Below, piece after piece: positions 51,353 through 62,413 of a stretch of 64,000 nt of DNA. The stretch is taken from the NCBI RefSeq assembly GCF_019565455.1, contig NZ_CP067377.1, forward strand, positions 248,001 to 312,000, given 5' to 3'. The notes under the pieces were generated by a model that did no database searches, was not told where the DNA came from, and worked only from the letters and a program-made list of their open reading frames with translations. Source of the DNA: Flavobacterium oreochromis (GTDB taxonomy: Bacteria > Bacteroidota > Bacteroidia > Flavobacteriales > Flavobacteriaceae). The translations under genes and the position numbers were made by a program. The first letter of the stretch is position 1, and each line of letters begins with the position of its first letter.

Positions 51353-52164
51353 TTACAATACTTGTTTTCTAATAATTGCATTAAAAGCTTTATAACCTAC
51401 AAATACGCGAAAATTACGCATAAACTTAGCATCAAAACCCACAGTATAACGTGTAAATTTCACACGTGGTCTAGTCGCTATTTTAAAAAACGTAGTTACT
51501 ACATCGTCTATCAAGTTTGTATTTTTAGATTGCTTTTTTAATAATAAACTTGAAATTTTATCCATTAAATTATCATAAACAAGTATTCCTGTTACATGGC
51601 TTTTTACTACATTTTTTTGAAAAGATGTTGGTGCGTTTCCAAATTGTACGGTACTCACCCCAATTCCAAAATTAAATAATTCATAAGCCATACATTCTGA
51701 AAAGCTTTCGACAGCACATTTTGTGGAATGATAAAAGCTCCCTAAAGGAAGGTTAACAAGACCTGCAATGGATGTAACGTTTATAAAATGTCCAAAACCT
51801 TGCTTTCTAAAAACAGGTATGAAGGCGCGACAAACTTTTACACAACCTAGCCAATTTATATCTACAATCTTGTCTATGCTTTGATCTTCTGAAAATTCAA
51901 CAAAAGAACGATAACCAACACCTGCATTATTTATAATAACATTAATAACAGAATGGTTTTCAAGAATTTCTTTTTTGCCTTTTCAATACTTTCGGTACTT
52001 GTTACATCTAGAAGATAACTACTTACATTTGGCAAAGTAACGATTTCTTTTCCTTGTTCTAAGCAAATCATGGTGGCAATAACGTGCCATCCATTTTGTG
52101 CAAAATATCTTGCTGTTGCAGCCCCTATTCCACTGGAAGCTCCTGTTATTAAAATAGTATTCAT
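51353..52164 (-). CDS. Short-chain dehydrogenase/reductase (frameshift)
   Basis: About 270 residues after repair. Rossmann start TILITGASSGIGAATARYF, later NNAGVG, and the catalytic Tyr-x3-Lys in SFYHSTKCAVESFSE. An NAD(P)-dependent SDR. The frame breaks in T6 run 51971-51976; one base restores KKEILENHSVINVIINNAGVG. Stop-to-start distance to the ligase gene is 3 bp, so it belongs to the flexirubin-type operon and likely reduces a carbonyl of the pigment or its precursor. Confidence 0.8.
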
Positions 52165-52167
52165 TTT

Positions 52168-53457
52168 TTAACTTCGTTTATCAATTAATGTAATGGGTTT
52201 ACGACTAGTAGGTGGAAAAATTATTTTTTGCAATTCTTCTGTAGATAAAACTTCAATTTTAGGAGATACTCTTAATTTAGCTCTAAAATGATCTTTTACT
52301 TCTGTCAAAAATTGCTCTGTTGTATCAGTTGATGCTATTTTAATTAAAATTTCATCAGTCCCAAGATCATTTGTAGAAATTTCAATTAAATGATTTTTAA
52401 TAGCTGAAAAACAAGTCATTAAATCATGCATTGCAGGTGGATATAAAGTTGTTCCTTTATATTTTATCATATGCTGTTTTCTTCCTAGAACTGGTCCTAC
52501 TCTATGAGTATTTCTTCCACAAGCACAAGGTTGTGTATGGAGTTGGACAATATCTCCTGTTTGAAAACGTAATAGAGGCATTCCTTCTACTCCTAGCGTT
52601 GTTATAACCAATTCACCTGATTGACCTTCAGCAACAGGATTATTTAATTCATCTAGTACTTCTGTAATAATTAATTCTGGATGATGATGTCCTCCTTTTT
52701 GCTGCTGACATTCTGTAAATGCAGTACTCATTTCAGTAGAAGCATATGTTGAATATAAGTGTATGCCCCATTTTTCAGTAATTTTTTGGGTTAAAAGCGA
52801 AGGAGAAAAATCCTGATTTCTTAATGATTCCCCAATACAAATTACCCCTTTTACACTAGAATTCTGATAATCAATCCCTTGTTTTTCTGCATACTCAATC
52901 ATTTTTAAGAGAAAAGAGGGTACTGCAATTAGGTATTTTGGATGATATTTTAAGATAGAATCCCATTGTAATTCAGGAATTCCTGCTCCTACCCTAATGA
53001 CACCTGCTTTTAATTTGCGTAATCCCATAAAATAGGCTAATCCAGCCATAAAGCGACGATCCATGGTAGTCATTAATTGTACAACATCTCCTTCTTTTAT
53101 ACCAGCACAAGCAAAAGATATGGCTTCATTATATGCTAATCGATCTAGATCTAAGTCAGTTAAACCAAAGGTAACAGGACTTCCTAATGTGCCTGAAGTA
53201 GTGGCATAATCAATTATTTTATACCTAGGCACACAAAAAAAGTCATCATTATATAGTTGTAAATTAGTTTTTGACGTTAACGGTAATTTTTGTAGATCTT
53301 CTAAGGTTTGTATACTTTGTAAATCTATTTTGTAGTGAGCAAAGGCTTTTTTATAATAAGCCGAATGTGTATTTAAATATACCAGCAACTCTTTTAATTT
53401 TTGCTCTTGAAATACTTTAATTTCATGAGAAGATTGTTTTTCTATTTCTGGTATCAT
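52168..53457 (-). CDS. Phenylacetate-CoA ligase-like AMP-dependent ligase
   Basis: 429 residues, intact. AMP-binding motif YATTSGTLGSPVTFGLT (about 85), later YSTYASTEMSTAF (about 235) and LRFQTGDIVQ. A CACGRNTHRVGPVLGR stretch near 318 is typical of PaaK-like ligases. In flexirubin clusters such a ligase is thought to activate an aromatic starter acid (4-hydroxycinnamate type). It overlaps the upstream C45 gene by 4 bp and is followed by the SDR after 3 bp. Confidence 0.85.
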   Translation of the reverse strand: MIPEIEKQSSHEIKVFQEQKLKELLVYLNTHSAYYKKAFAHYKIDLQSIQTLEDLQKLPLTSKTNLQLYNDDFFCVPRYKIIDYATTSGTLGSPVTFGLTDLDLDRLAYNEAISFACAGIKEGDVVQLMTTMDRRFMAGLAYFMGLRKLKAGVIRVGAGIPELQWDSILKYHPKYLIAVPSFLLKMIEYAEKQGIDYQNSSVKGVICIGESLRNQDFSPSLLTQKITEKWGIHLYSTYASTEMSTAFTECQQQKGGHHHPELIITEVLDELNNPVAEGQSGELVITTLGVEGMPLLRFQTGDIVQLHTQPCACGRNTHRVGPVLGRKQHMIKYKGTTLYPPAMHDLMTCFSAIKNHLIEISTNDLGTDEILIKIASTDTTEQFLTEVKDHFRAKLRVSPKIEVLSTEELQKIIFPPTSRKPITLIDKRS

Positions 53458-55112
53458 GATAATTTTTCTTTAGTTTTTCTTAAATATTTTTGAACTTTAT
53501 TTTTATCTACTAGGGTTGTAATTTCTAAAGTTAATGCTTTTTCAAAATTATATAATGCTTCTTTATAAAGCCGATGTTTATATTGATATATTCCTATTTT
53601 ATAATAAACAGACCATAAATTAGGATTTAGGTCTTGATATTTCTTAATAAAATTAGATTCTAAAAGTTGATCACCATTAATTGCGTTATTAATTAGTTGA
53701 TCATACTTTCTATATAACTCATAATTACGATAAGCTTCTGATTCTAAAAATGAGTCTTTAGGAATTGTTAATTCAGGTAAATTAGCCTCTTTCTGATTTT
53801 GTTGATCAAAAACTTTATTTAAATCATATGCTATAAATTCCCCCAACTGATAAGGATTCGTAGAAATCCACATAATTCTACTTTCAGGTTTAAAAATAAC
53901 AGCATGATGTGAGAGAAGTTGATTAATTGATTTTTCATTTCCGTAACCTATGGATATTCCTTTTAATCCTTCTTTATTTCTAAGAATTTCAGCCATTTTA
54001 TATGGTGTTATCTTATCTTGATTTGCTATTAATTCTTGCATTCTCTGCATACGATACAAAGAATGACTTTCTCTAATATGTTTGTTATTTCTTTTATCAT
54101 TCTGATAAGCTGAACTTTGAAAATGATTAGAACAAACTAAACTATTCGCATTTTCTACGTTATATATACCAAAATTATTAGGTGATACTTCTATTACTAC
54201 GGCTTTTTTATCTTTAGCACTACTTACCAAAATAGATTCTGATACGAAAACAGCTTTTTCTTTAGCAATTTTTACAGCTTCCTCAATAGTTGTAGCATAT
54301 TGTAGTATTTCTCTAGTAAGTAATGAAATAGGTGTTTTAGCTGCTAATGGAATTTTAGATTTTGCAGCATTTATTGTAACTGTTAACCCCTCTTTATTCA
54401 TACCAGAAAATACCCCTATCATACCTGCCCAACTAACACTTACAAAAGGAATTCCTTGTTCTGGATTAACGAAAGTGATTAACTTGTCTTTTGCAAAATC
54501 ATCGCCAGCATAAAAATCTAAATTTCTACCTATTAACAACTGACCATCTTCTGTTTTATCTCCCCAAACTGCTAATGAACTACACCCTACTAAGGCTAAA
54601 TCTTGCATAGCATGTCCTATATCATGGGCTCCATGTAAGTACAAACTTCTTAAATAAGGGGAAGCTACATAATTAAATGTTGTATCAGAATATTGAGACA
54701 ATCCATATATTTCGGTTTTATATTCTTCTTTTACATTTAAATAAAGTTTTCTATTGTACCATTTTAAAACTGTACGTAATAATTTTTGTCTAAACGTAGA
54801 AGGTATTATTTCTGCCAGCTTATTAAAAAAAATTCGCTCTTGTTTTTTAATTAATTTTTCGGCTAAGGCCCCTGAGAGTAGACCTAACTGAGAAGGAGTT
54901 CCTTTAACATGAAGTTCCCAAATTTTATGAGGATTCTTTACTAAATAACCTTGCTTATGTATGATTAATGTATCAGAAACATGAATTACGCTAACCTTGT
55001 CTGATTTTTTAGGGAGATTTAATGGTAGATGGTGAACCGATTTATTAATTCCGCATGAATAAAAAATCAAAAAAAAGAAAATAAAAAATATGTATTCCCT
55101 TAATCTATTCAT
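53454..55112 (-). CDS. C45-family autoproteolytic acyltransferase-like lipoprotein
   Basis: 552 residues, intact. Lipoprotein signal peptide (IFYSCGIN, Cys 20). The Ntn-hydrolase part carries the conserved nucleophile C177 in VGCSSLAVWGDKTEDG followed by IGRNLDF, as in the acyl-CoA:6-APA acyltransferase-like/C45 family, which cleaves itself before this Cys. The C-terminal ~150 residues are TPR-like. In flexirubin clusters its role is unknown; a lipid-transfer or acylation step at the outer membrane is plausible. Overlaps the upstream gene by 8 bp and the ligase by 4 bp. Confidence 0.8.
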   Translation of the reverse strand: MNRLREYIFFIFFFLIFYSCGINKSVHHLPLNLPKKSDKVSVIHVSDTLIIHKQGYLVKNPHKIWELHVKGTPSQLGLLSGALAEKLIKKQERIFFNKLAEIIPSTFRQKLLRTVLKWYNRKLYLNVKEEYKTEIYGLSQYSDTTFNYVASPYLRSLYLHGAHDIGHAMQDLALVGCSSLAVWGDKTEDGQLLIGRNLDFYAGDDFAKDKLITFVNPEQGIPFVSVSWAGMIGVFSGMNKEGLTVTINAAKSKIPLAAKTPISLLTREILQYATTIEEAVKIAKEKAVFVSESILVSSAKDKKAVVIEVSPNNFGIYNVENANSLVCSNHFQSSAYQNDKRNNKHIRESHSLYRMQRMQELIANQDKITPYKMAEILRNKEGLKGISIGYGNEKSINQLLSHHAVIFKPESRIMWISTNPYQLGEFIAYDLNKVFDQQNQKEANLPELTIPKDSFLESEAYRNYELYRKYDQLINNAINGDQLLESNFIKKYQDLNPNLWSVYYKIGIYQYKHRLYKEALYNFEKALTLEITTLVDKNKVQKYLRKTKEKLS

Positions 55113-56627
55113 TTGAAATTTCTGTATTTATTTTATTAACTAAATATTCTCCTCCTATTATTTCTGAACAGGTTGCAATAGCACCTATAGTTACTCCTAA
55201 TACTCCGTGCATATGAATACTTTGTCCTGTAAGGTATAAATTCTCAATTTTAGTCTTAGGTGAGATAAAAGTTAACATAGGATTATTAGAATCTTTTATA
55301 TAACCATAAAGATTTCCGTTCTGTCCACCTATATAATCTCTGTATGATAACGGTGTAGAGGCATAAACGGATTTAATACAAGATCGAATATTTGGAAATT
55401 TTTTCTCTATTTCATTTAAAAAAATTTCAATTTTATTATTTTTAAATACTTCATATGCTTGTCCTCGTTCCTCTGTTTGAGAAACTGTATTATGAGTCTC
55501 ACTCCATTGTTGTACTTCTTCAAAACGCATATAGGTAATAGCGGTAAGACTTTCCGCCCATTTTTGACCATCTGAAGCAATATTCATAGATAACATATAA
55601 CTTTCTGGCCAAGATTCTTGGGTATAAGTAGTAGCTTGCCAAATACGAGTGTAATCTTTAAAATGATAATAATTATGATTTAAATAAGGAAATGTTTCTG
55701 GTTTAAAAACAATATAAATACTAAAAGGAGCTATTTGTACCTCTAAATCTTGAATTCTTTTAAAATAAGATTTTCTAAAATACTGCTCTCCAATTAATTT
55801 TAATGTAGTTTTAGGTTCAATATTAGAAATAAAAATTTCACCGAAATATTCTTCTCCACTTTTTGTAAAGGCAGACATAACCTTTCCTTCTTCTACTTTA
55901 AATCCGTTTACTTCACGATACTTAAAAACTTCTCCTCCGTATTTACGAATTACCTTTATTAATTGCTTGGTTATCTGACTTCCTCCATTAATACATCTCC
56001 ATGCACTTTGCATATAAGAATTTATAGATAAAGCATGTACGTAAAAAGGGGTTTTGTGAGGTACACCAGCATAAAGAAAATTTGATCCTGCTAAAACAGC
56101 CTTTAACTTATCATTTGATGTTAGTTTTTCAAAATATTGTTGTGCATTTATAGATAAAATTTCTTGTTGATAGCCTTCCCCAATTTTTAAATTGTATAAA
56201 GGAAATAAATCACAGGTATATTGTAATTTTTGGCAATATTCTTTTAAAGCATTTTCTTCTTTTGGGAAAAAAGGGAGGAGTTGTTTTATAAAATTATCAT
56301 ATCCTTGAGCATGAGGATATTCATTAGGATCATTATCAAAAGTGATATAATCATAGGCATTCATTTCCATCTTTTTTAATTTCAGCTGATCCATTATTTC
56401 AATATACTTAAAATAGCTATATAGATTTTGCCCTTTAGATAAACCTCCTATATAATGGATTCCTGTATCAAAAATCGTTTTATCTCGTACAAAAGTTTGC
56501 AAATTGCCACCATATTGATTATTCTTCTCTAAAACACAAACCTTTTTGCCTTCTTTAGCTAAGATAATTGCAGAAACTAAGCCTCCTAGCCCACTCCCTA
56601 CAATAACAACATCATATTTTTTTTCAC
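55105..56627 (-). CDS. Phytoene-desaturase-like FAD oxidoreductase (frameshift at N-terminus)
   Basis: About 508 residues after repair. The N-terminal dinucleotide fold VVIVGSGLGGLVSAIILA with VCVLEKNNQYGG lies just upstream of the frame that encodes the rest (TGIHYIGGL; TGQSIHMHGVLGVTIGA near the end). Adding one base to T8 run 56617-56624 joins GTG-start KKKYDVV. CrtI/CrtISO-like enzymes of this kind occur in flexirubin clusters, perhaps for oxidation or isomerisation of the polyene. GTG start, 4 bp after the trifunctional gene's stop; start choice is uncertain. Confidence 0.8.
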
Positions 56628-56631
56628 CTAG

Positions 56632-59600
56632 TTACTTTTTAAAAGTTTTAACTTTATCTTTTTCATACAAAAGTTCAAATCCATTTTTTAAAAGAGAATC
56701 AATGTATAAATCTGCCTGAAACAAGACTACTTCATTTACATTCTTAAAATGAGGACGTAAATCATTTTCAGAAAAACATGTAGTTGAAATAAATAAACAA
56801 TCATAAGGCTTTAAAATATCCTGATAATTAAGGTATTCAATATTTCTTATTCTATTCAAATAATTTGTAGAAGCAATTTCTAAATTTTCTAAAGTATAAA
56901 CAAAAGTTTGTATTTTACGTTTAGGATATTGTAAAGTAAGTATAGCATTTAATTGACCATAATCATTAGCAAAATGTAAGATTTTGGCATCATCTGATAT
57001 ATTTGTAAATAAAGTATAATAATTCTTTTTGTTCAAATAAAAGTCATTTAAAACACTTTGATAAACTTCTTCTTCTTTATATAAATATCCATCAACGACC
57101 TTTTTTTTAAAAAATTCTTCAGTTTCCAATTTGTGTCGAATTGTATCAAATTGTTCTCTAAAAAATTTATTTATCTTTTTAGTTCTAGTAATATAATTTT
57201 CTCCAAAATTTTTATCTTGATATGAAATATAATTACCCACCACTATTGTAATACTCTCATTATGAATCATAAAATCCCCTTTTGGAGATGTTTCTGTATT
57301 TCCATGTAAATAAACAGGTAAAATATCTAATTCAAATTCTTGTGCTAAATAAAAAGCTCCTTTATGAAAACGTTTTATAAGATTATCAGTAGAACGAGTT
57401 CCTTCTGGAAAAATCATCAATGAGTATCCTTGCTTAATCTTCTCTCGTAAGTGTTCAATTCCTCCTTCTATTCCTTTAGAAACAGGGTAATATCCCATTG
57501 CTTTAACCGCTTTACCAAAAATAGGGGATTTGTATACCCAATCATTTACTAAATAAACAATCTTATGAGTTAACATTCCAAAAGCTAAAGTATCTAAAAC
57601 AGATACGTGATTAGCTATAACAATTGCTTGCTTGCTAAAGTCTATTTTATGAGGATTTATAACTTTCTTTTTGACAATAGGATTTATGTTTAAGACTGAC
57701 CTAAAAAATAGTACCATTATCTTTCTAAAACACATCATTTTACTCTCTTTTTTTAAAGGTAAAATACTCATTAAAAATCTACCTAATGTAGATAATAAAA
57801 TTCCACCAAGAGCATAATATGTTAAGGCTATTATTGAAATGATAACAGTTAATAATCGAACCGGGATTTTTCCTTTTTAGGACGATTAAAAAACAACCAT
57901 TTAAAAATGATTGGATAAAAAACAAATGTTATTAATAATGCACTAATTACACCTAATAAGGAAACAGAAGAAATAGAAACTAATGCTGGATGTTTAGCAA
58001 AAACTAAAGCTCCAATAGCTAAAATGGTTGTTAGAGCTGCTAAAATAATAGAAACACGATAAGCAGGCATTTCATCTTTACCTGTTGTGTATTCTTTTTG
58101 AAGAGCACTTGTCATAAAAATAGTAAAATCTACTCCATGACCAAAAATTAAGGTACAAACTATCGTACTAAATATATTTAGTGGAATATTAAAAAGTCCC
58201 ATTAAACCTGCAGTAACAAAACCAGTAGCAGTAATAGGCAATAAACTGACTAAAACTAACTCTATACGCTTAAAGAATATAAATAAAATAAAGATTACTG
58301 CTATTAAGGAGTAATTAATTAAGTTGTTAAAATCATCTCTGAGTTTTCCTAAAAAAGTTTCATTTAACTGTTGACGATCTATAACCACAATATTTTTAAA
58401 ATGTTCAAATGATCTAATTAATTTTTCTTTGTGTTTTTCATCTAACTTTACTATTGTAGCTATAGTATACCAATTAGGTGAATTAGAAACATATTCATCT
58501 GTTAGATCAGGAAGGAATTGCTTCAAATCTTGTAATCGAAGTATTGACTTATTAGAACGAATGGTATGATAAAATACCTCATGAGTATCCTGTTTAAATC
58601 CAAAACGTTTACCATTTTGAATTAATTCTGTTTCTACTTTTTTACAAATTGAATTTGTCCAAAAAGATTCCCATTTTTTTATCTTATTAATTTGTTCTGA
58701 CTCTGAAGGTAATAAACCAGCTAATGAACTATAATTATAAATATTTTTTTGATTCTTTTGCTGAACTAAAAAATCATTTAATCGTGCATTAGCTTCAATG
58801 GCTTGCTCCTCATTTGTACCATATGCTACTACATAAATGGCTTTTGAGGTTAAGCTAGTAGAAGCTGCTAATTTTTTTTCTGTTTGCCTTATTTCATCTG
58901 GAATAAAATTTAGATCTCCTAAATTATTGTTAAATGTAACTTTATTAAATGTGAAACAACTAACAAAAAGCAATATAAAAGTTCCTATAATCAAAAACTT
59001 ATTTTTCTCAAAAGGTATTTTTGATAGTTTATCTAATATTCCCGCGTGAGATAATCCATCATTTTGGGGTTTATATAAATGAGGAATAATAATTAATGAG
59101 AATAAAGCAGATATTATAACGCTTATAGAAGCAAATATACCTAAGTCTTTTAATGCGTCTGATTTTACAAATAATAAACATAAAAAAGCAACTGCTGTTG
59201 TAGAGCTACTCATTATTAATGGTTTAGTGGTATCTTTATACAATTGTTTTACATCTGCATTATGCCTATAATGTGTCATTATATGAAGCGAGTAATCAAT
59301 GGTTACTCCTAACAAAACGGCTCCTACACTTAATGAAATTGCTGAAATAGTATCTCTTAAAAAATAAAGGCTAGCAATAGCAAATACTACTCCAAAAATA
59401 GTAGGGATAAAGATTATAATAGGAATTGTAATTTTCCTAAAAAATAAAATCAAAATTAATATAAGTGTTCCCATAGATAAGAGAACGGTAGTAATGATAT
59501 CAGATTTTATTTGATTAGCATTAGCTACTGCTATTATTGGAGAACCAAAATAAGATAGTTGTACTTTTCCTTTAAATTCTTTGTTTACAACGGATTGTAT

Positions 59601-60297
59601 TGTTTTTAATAAAGCAACAAACTGAGTATTTTTATCTGTTTCACTTCCTCCGTATTGAGGATTAATAAACAATAGTAGTTTAGATTGATCTCTAGTTAAT
59701 AAATATCCTTCTTTGATAATGAACTCGTCTCCTATGGCGAGTTCTTGCATTTTTTTAATCCAACAAAACTAATACCTAATGGATCTTTTACTATAAAATC
59801 ACGAGTAATGAGTCCAGATGGACTAATTAATGATTTATAATTATTTTCAACCAATACTTTTATGCTGTCTGATTGCGTTTTTCGTTTGATTAATTTATAA
59901 TCGTTTTCTTCTAAAAACAAAGGAAGATTTTGATAAACAAATTCAAAAACTTGTTGAACATTTTCTTGAGCTACAGTTCCTTGTACTGTTTTTATATAAG
60001 GCTGTATTAAGTGAATACTGTCCATAAAAGTGTTAGCTGCTTGAGTTAAATCTTCTACAGATCCTTTTTTTCTTTTTCAATAATAACCGTAATCTTATCT
60101 GCAAATTTTAATTGCTTAATAACTTTAGATGTTATATCTCCTTTATTATTTTTTGGCAAAATTCGTGTGATATCTTCTTCAAATTTTATTTGAAAAGCAA
60201 AAAAACCTACTGTTATGAGTACTAACAGTAATAACAAAAGAGTCAGAATCCGATTCTTTTGAATGAATTCATGAATTTTAATAAAAAAAAGATGCAT
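56632..60297 (-). CDS. MMPL exporter / acyltransferase / methyltransferase fusion (three frameshifts)
   Basis: About 1223 residues after repair, one gene although it appears as several frames. Residues 1-~790: MMPL/RND-like exporter with twelve helices (FFAFQIKFEEDITRILP start; VLLGVTIDYSLHI; IFGHGVDFTIF). ~830-1050: lysophospholipid acyltransferase (NHVSVLD, FPEGTRS). ~1060-1222: a SAM-methyltransferase-like domain (ILHFANDYGQL) with a weak glycine motif. Breaks: T7 60065-60071, T6 59751-59756, T5 57867-57871; one base each. The last repair reads PKKEKIPVRLLTVIISIIALTYY into the acyltransferase. This triple fusion is a known type in flavobacterial flexirubin clusters; it probably esterifies and exports the pigment. 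Confidence 0.85.
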
Positions 60298-61478
60298 TTA
60301 TACCCTATTATTGTCCCGATACGAAAGTACTAAATAACTTCCAGCTCCAAAAATAAAAGCCATTATGAATGCTAGAATAAAACTTCCTACAAGGTATTGA
60401 AAAAGGTGTTCTTTTAGTTGTGAAAAATCAAAAGTATTAACTATATGAAAAGGCATTTCTTTTTCTACAAAAAAGCTTCCTATTTTTAATGAACCATAAA
60501 TAATTATAGGAATCATAGGAGGAATGCTAACATTTGAAAAAGCAAAAGCTAATGTTTTATTTAACTTGAATAATACTGCAATAGTAATAACAATGGCTGT
60601 TTGAAATCCCCAAAAAGGAGCGATACCACAAAAAACGCCTAATGCTATAGATTGTGATTTTTTAGCAACGGAATCTTGAGTAGAAAAAAATCTTCTTTCA
60701 AAAATGTTTTAAAACTTTTTTTTTTAAAATTTCGTAAAAAATCCCTAGGCTTGATATATATAAAAAGGATTAAAACTAAGATTGTATTTAAAATACTAAT
60801 ACGAGTAAAATCAATAAACGGTCTAAAATGAGAAACCCTTTCTGCTGGATCATATAAAACTTGAATTGGAACATTCTTTACAGCAATACCTTTCCATGCT
60901 GTGCGAACAATGATTTCTATTTCAAATTCAAATTTGTTAGTAAAAAATTTTTCAGGAATAGCATAAAGAGGATATAATCTATAACCTGATTGGGTATCAT
61001 TTAACTGAATACCTGTTTCAAACCAAAACCAAAAACTAGAAAATTGATTACCAAAACTACTTTTTTTGGGCACTGAATCATGATTCATATTTCGGCTTCC
61101 AATAAATAGAACTGGCTGACTTGACTGCTCTAATGCTTTTATAAAAACTTCAATATCTTCTGGATAATGTTGTCCATCTGAATCAATTGTTATAGAATAA
61201 TCAAAACCTAATTCTAATGCTTTTCTAAATCCTTTTTTTAAAGCATTTCCTTTCCCTTTGTTTTTTGGCAAATGTACTACTGTAATAGTTTCTTTATAAG
61301 CTTCTAGAATAGATTGCGTACTATCTGTAGAACCATCGTTTACAACAATAAGTTTTGGAGTTATGTTTAAGACTCCATCTATCACTCTCTTGAGTGTCTT
61401 TTGATTATTGTATGTTGGAATAATAACACACAATTTTAAATTATCTATACGCTCAGATAGGGATAAATTTATGTTCAT
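60298..61478 (-). CDS. Glycosyltransferase 2 / DUF2062 fusion (frameshift)
   Basis: About 394 residues after repair. Residues ~15-240: GT-A family 2 glycosyltransferase (VIIPTYNNQKTL, VNDGSTDST, TIDSDGQHYPED with the DxD). One membrane helix, then a DUF2062 domain (ALGVFCGIAPFWGFQTA; AFAFSNVSIPPMIPIIIYG) with further helices. Adding one base in A7 60684-60690 gives LKEDFFSTQDSVAKKSQ and joins the two parts. The stop is directly next to the exporter ATG. It may handle an undecaprenyl-linked or lipid-linked step in the pigment cluster; substrate unknown. Confidence 0.8.
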
Positions 61479-61479
61479 C

Positions 61480-61960
61480 TTAATTTAATTTAGATTTTTC
61501 AAAATCTGTAAACACCTTAGATTGAAACACATACCTTTGAATATATTCTTTCAACCCTGAATTTTGTTTGTTAAATCCCAGTAATATAATTTTTTTATCT
61601 TCTTCAATATTACTTTTATACTTTAAAAATTTAGGGGTATGTTCCTGAATGCTTAATCTGATTAAACGAATCTCTACACTATTTGCATCCTTAGCTACTG
61701 CTTGTTCAACTGTTTTTACACCTAACATAAATTGTTCTTTACGCTCTTCTTTATTGGTTACAAAACGTGATTTTAATAAAATAGCAGCTCCCTTATAAGC
61801 TATAATAACGGGGGAATCTCCATTTACTTTTGAATCAATTCATAAAATTTTTCAGTATTATTTTTTGATTTCGAGGCATATTCATATTGATTACGCAAAT
61901 CCAAAGTATTCTGAAATAACAGAGTAAAAAAACTAATAAAAAAATCAGGATCGAGTTCAT
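61480..61960 (-). CDS. Hypothetical protein of the flexirubin-type cluster (two frameshifts)
   Basis: About 161 residues after repair. N-terminal hydrophobic signal (MNSILIFLLVFFTLLFQ) then helical, Lys/Asn-rich sequence: SKNNTEKFYELIQKV, GAAILLKSRFVTNKEERKEQF, GVKTVEQAVAKDANSVEIR, LIRLSIQEHTPKFL. Looks like a short helical-repeat periplasmic protein. Breaks at A7 61926-61932 and T4 61828-61831. It follows the glycosyltransferase by 1 bp on the minus strand (upstream in transcription). Function unknown; conserved in such clusters as far as I recall. Confidence 0.6.
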
Positions 61961-61983
61961 AGAATTTTTATTAAAATAAAAAA

Positions 61984-62025
61984 CGACTTAAGTAGTTTGC
62001 AAAAATACAAACTAAACTTAAGTCG
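61984..62025 (-). terminator. Hairpin inside the flexirubin-type cluster
   Basis: Long stem: CGACTTAAGT (61984-61993) with ACTTAAGTCG (62016-62025) plus an inner AGTTTG/CAAACT pair, followed on the minus strand by TTTTTT. It sits between the dehydratase stop (62039) and the next ATG (61960), so it can partly or fully separate two transcription units. Confidence 0.75.
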
Positions 62026-62038
62026 ATAAAAATTTATT

Positions 62039-62410
62039 TTAAGCTTTACGATATGTGTTTGTCAATTTTAATGCAACAGTATCACTAAACTTTGTTGTAT
62101 TTTTTACCTTTATTTCGGAATCTAAATCTCCTGATAGATCTAATTCTAAAACGAGTTCAGGATTTATTTCTGGATTAATGATAGCCATAAATTTAACATT
62201 TGAAGAGCTTATCATTCGCAATTCAGTATCTAAAATTTTCTCTAAAAGTTCTTTAATGATTTGCATCATACAAACTCCTGGAGTTACTGGATTTCCTGGA
62301 AAATGTCCTTTAAAAATAGCATGAAGTGGGTTTAAAATCACTTTTACTAGATACTTATTGTCTGCTAATTGATCTAACTGATTAACACTATAAAAATCGT
62401 TTAAAAGCAT
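62039..62410 (-). CDS. FabZ-like 3-hydroxyacyl-ACP dehydratase
   Basis: 123 residues, hotdog fold. The active-site sequence IFKGHFPGNPVTPGVCMMQ holds the catalytic His and the substrate-tunnel Pro/Gly of FabZ-type dehydratases; the paired acidic residue would be from EL in QIIKELLEK. It likely introduces the trans double bonds of the polyene chain in pigment synthesis. Last gene before the internal hairpin, 3 bp after the beta-barrel gene. Confidence 0.8.
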   Translation of the reverse strand: MLLNDFYSVNQLDQLADNKYLVKVILNPLHAIFKGHFPGNPVTPGVCMMQIIKELLEKILDTELRMISSSNVKFMAIINPEINPELVLELDLSGDLDSEIKVKNTTKFSDTVALKLTNTYRKA

Positions 62411-62413
62411 TTA

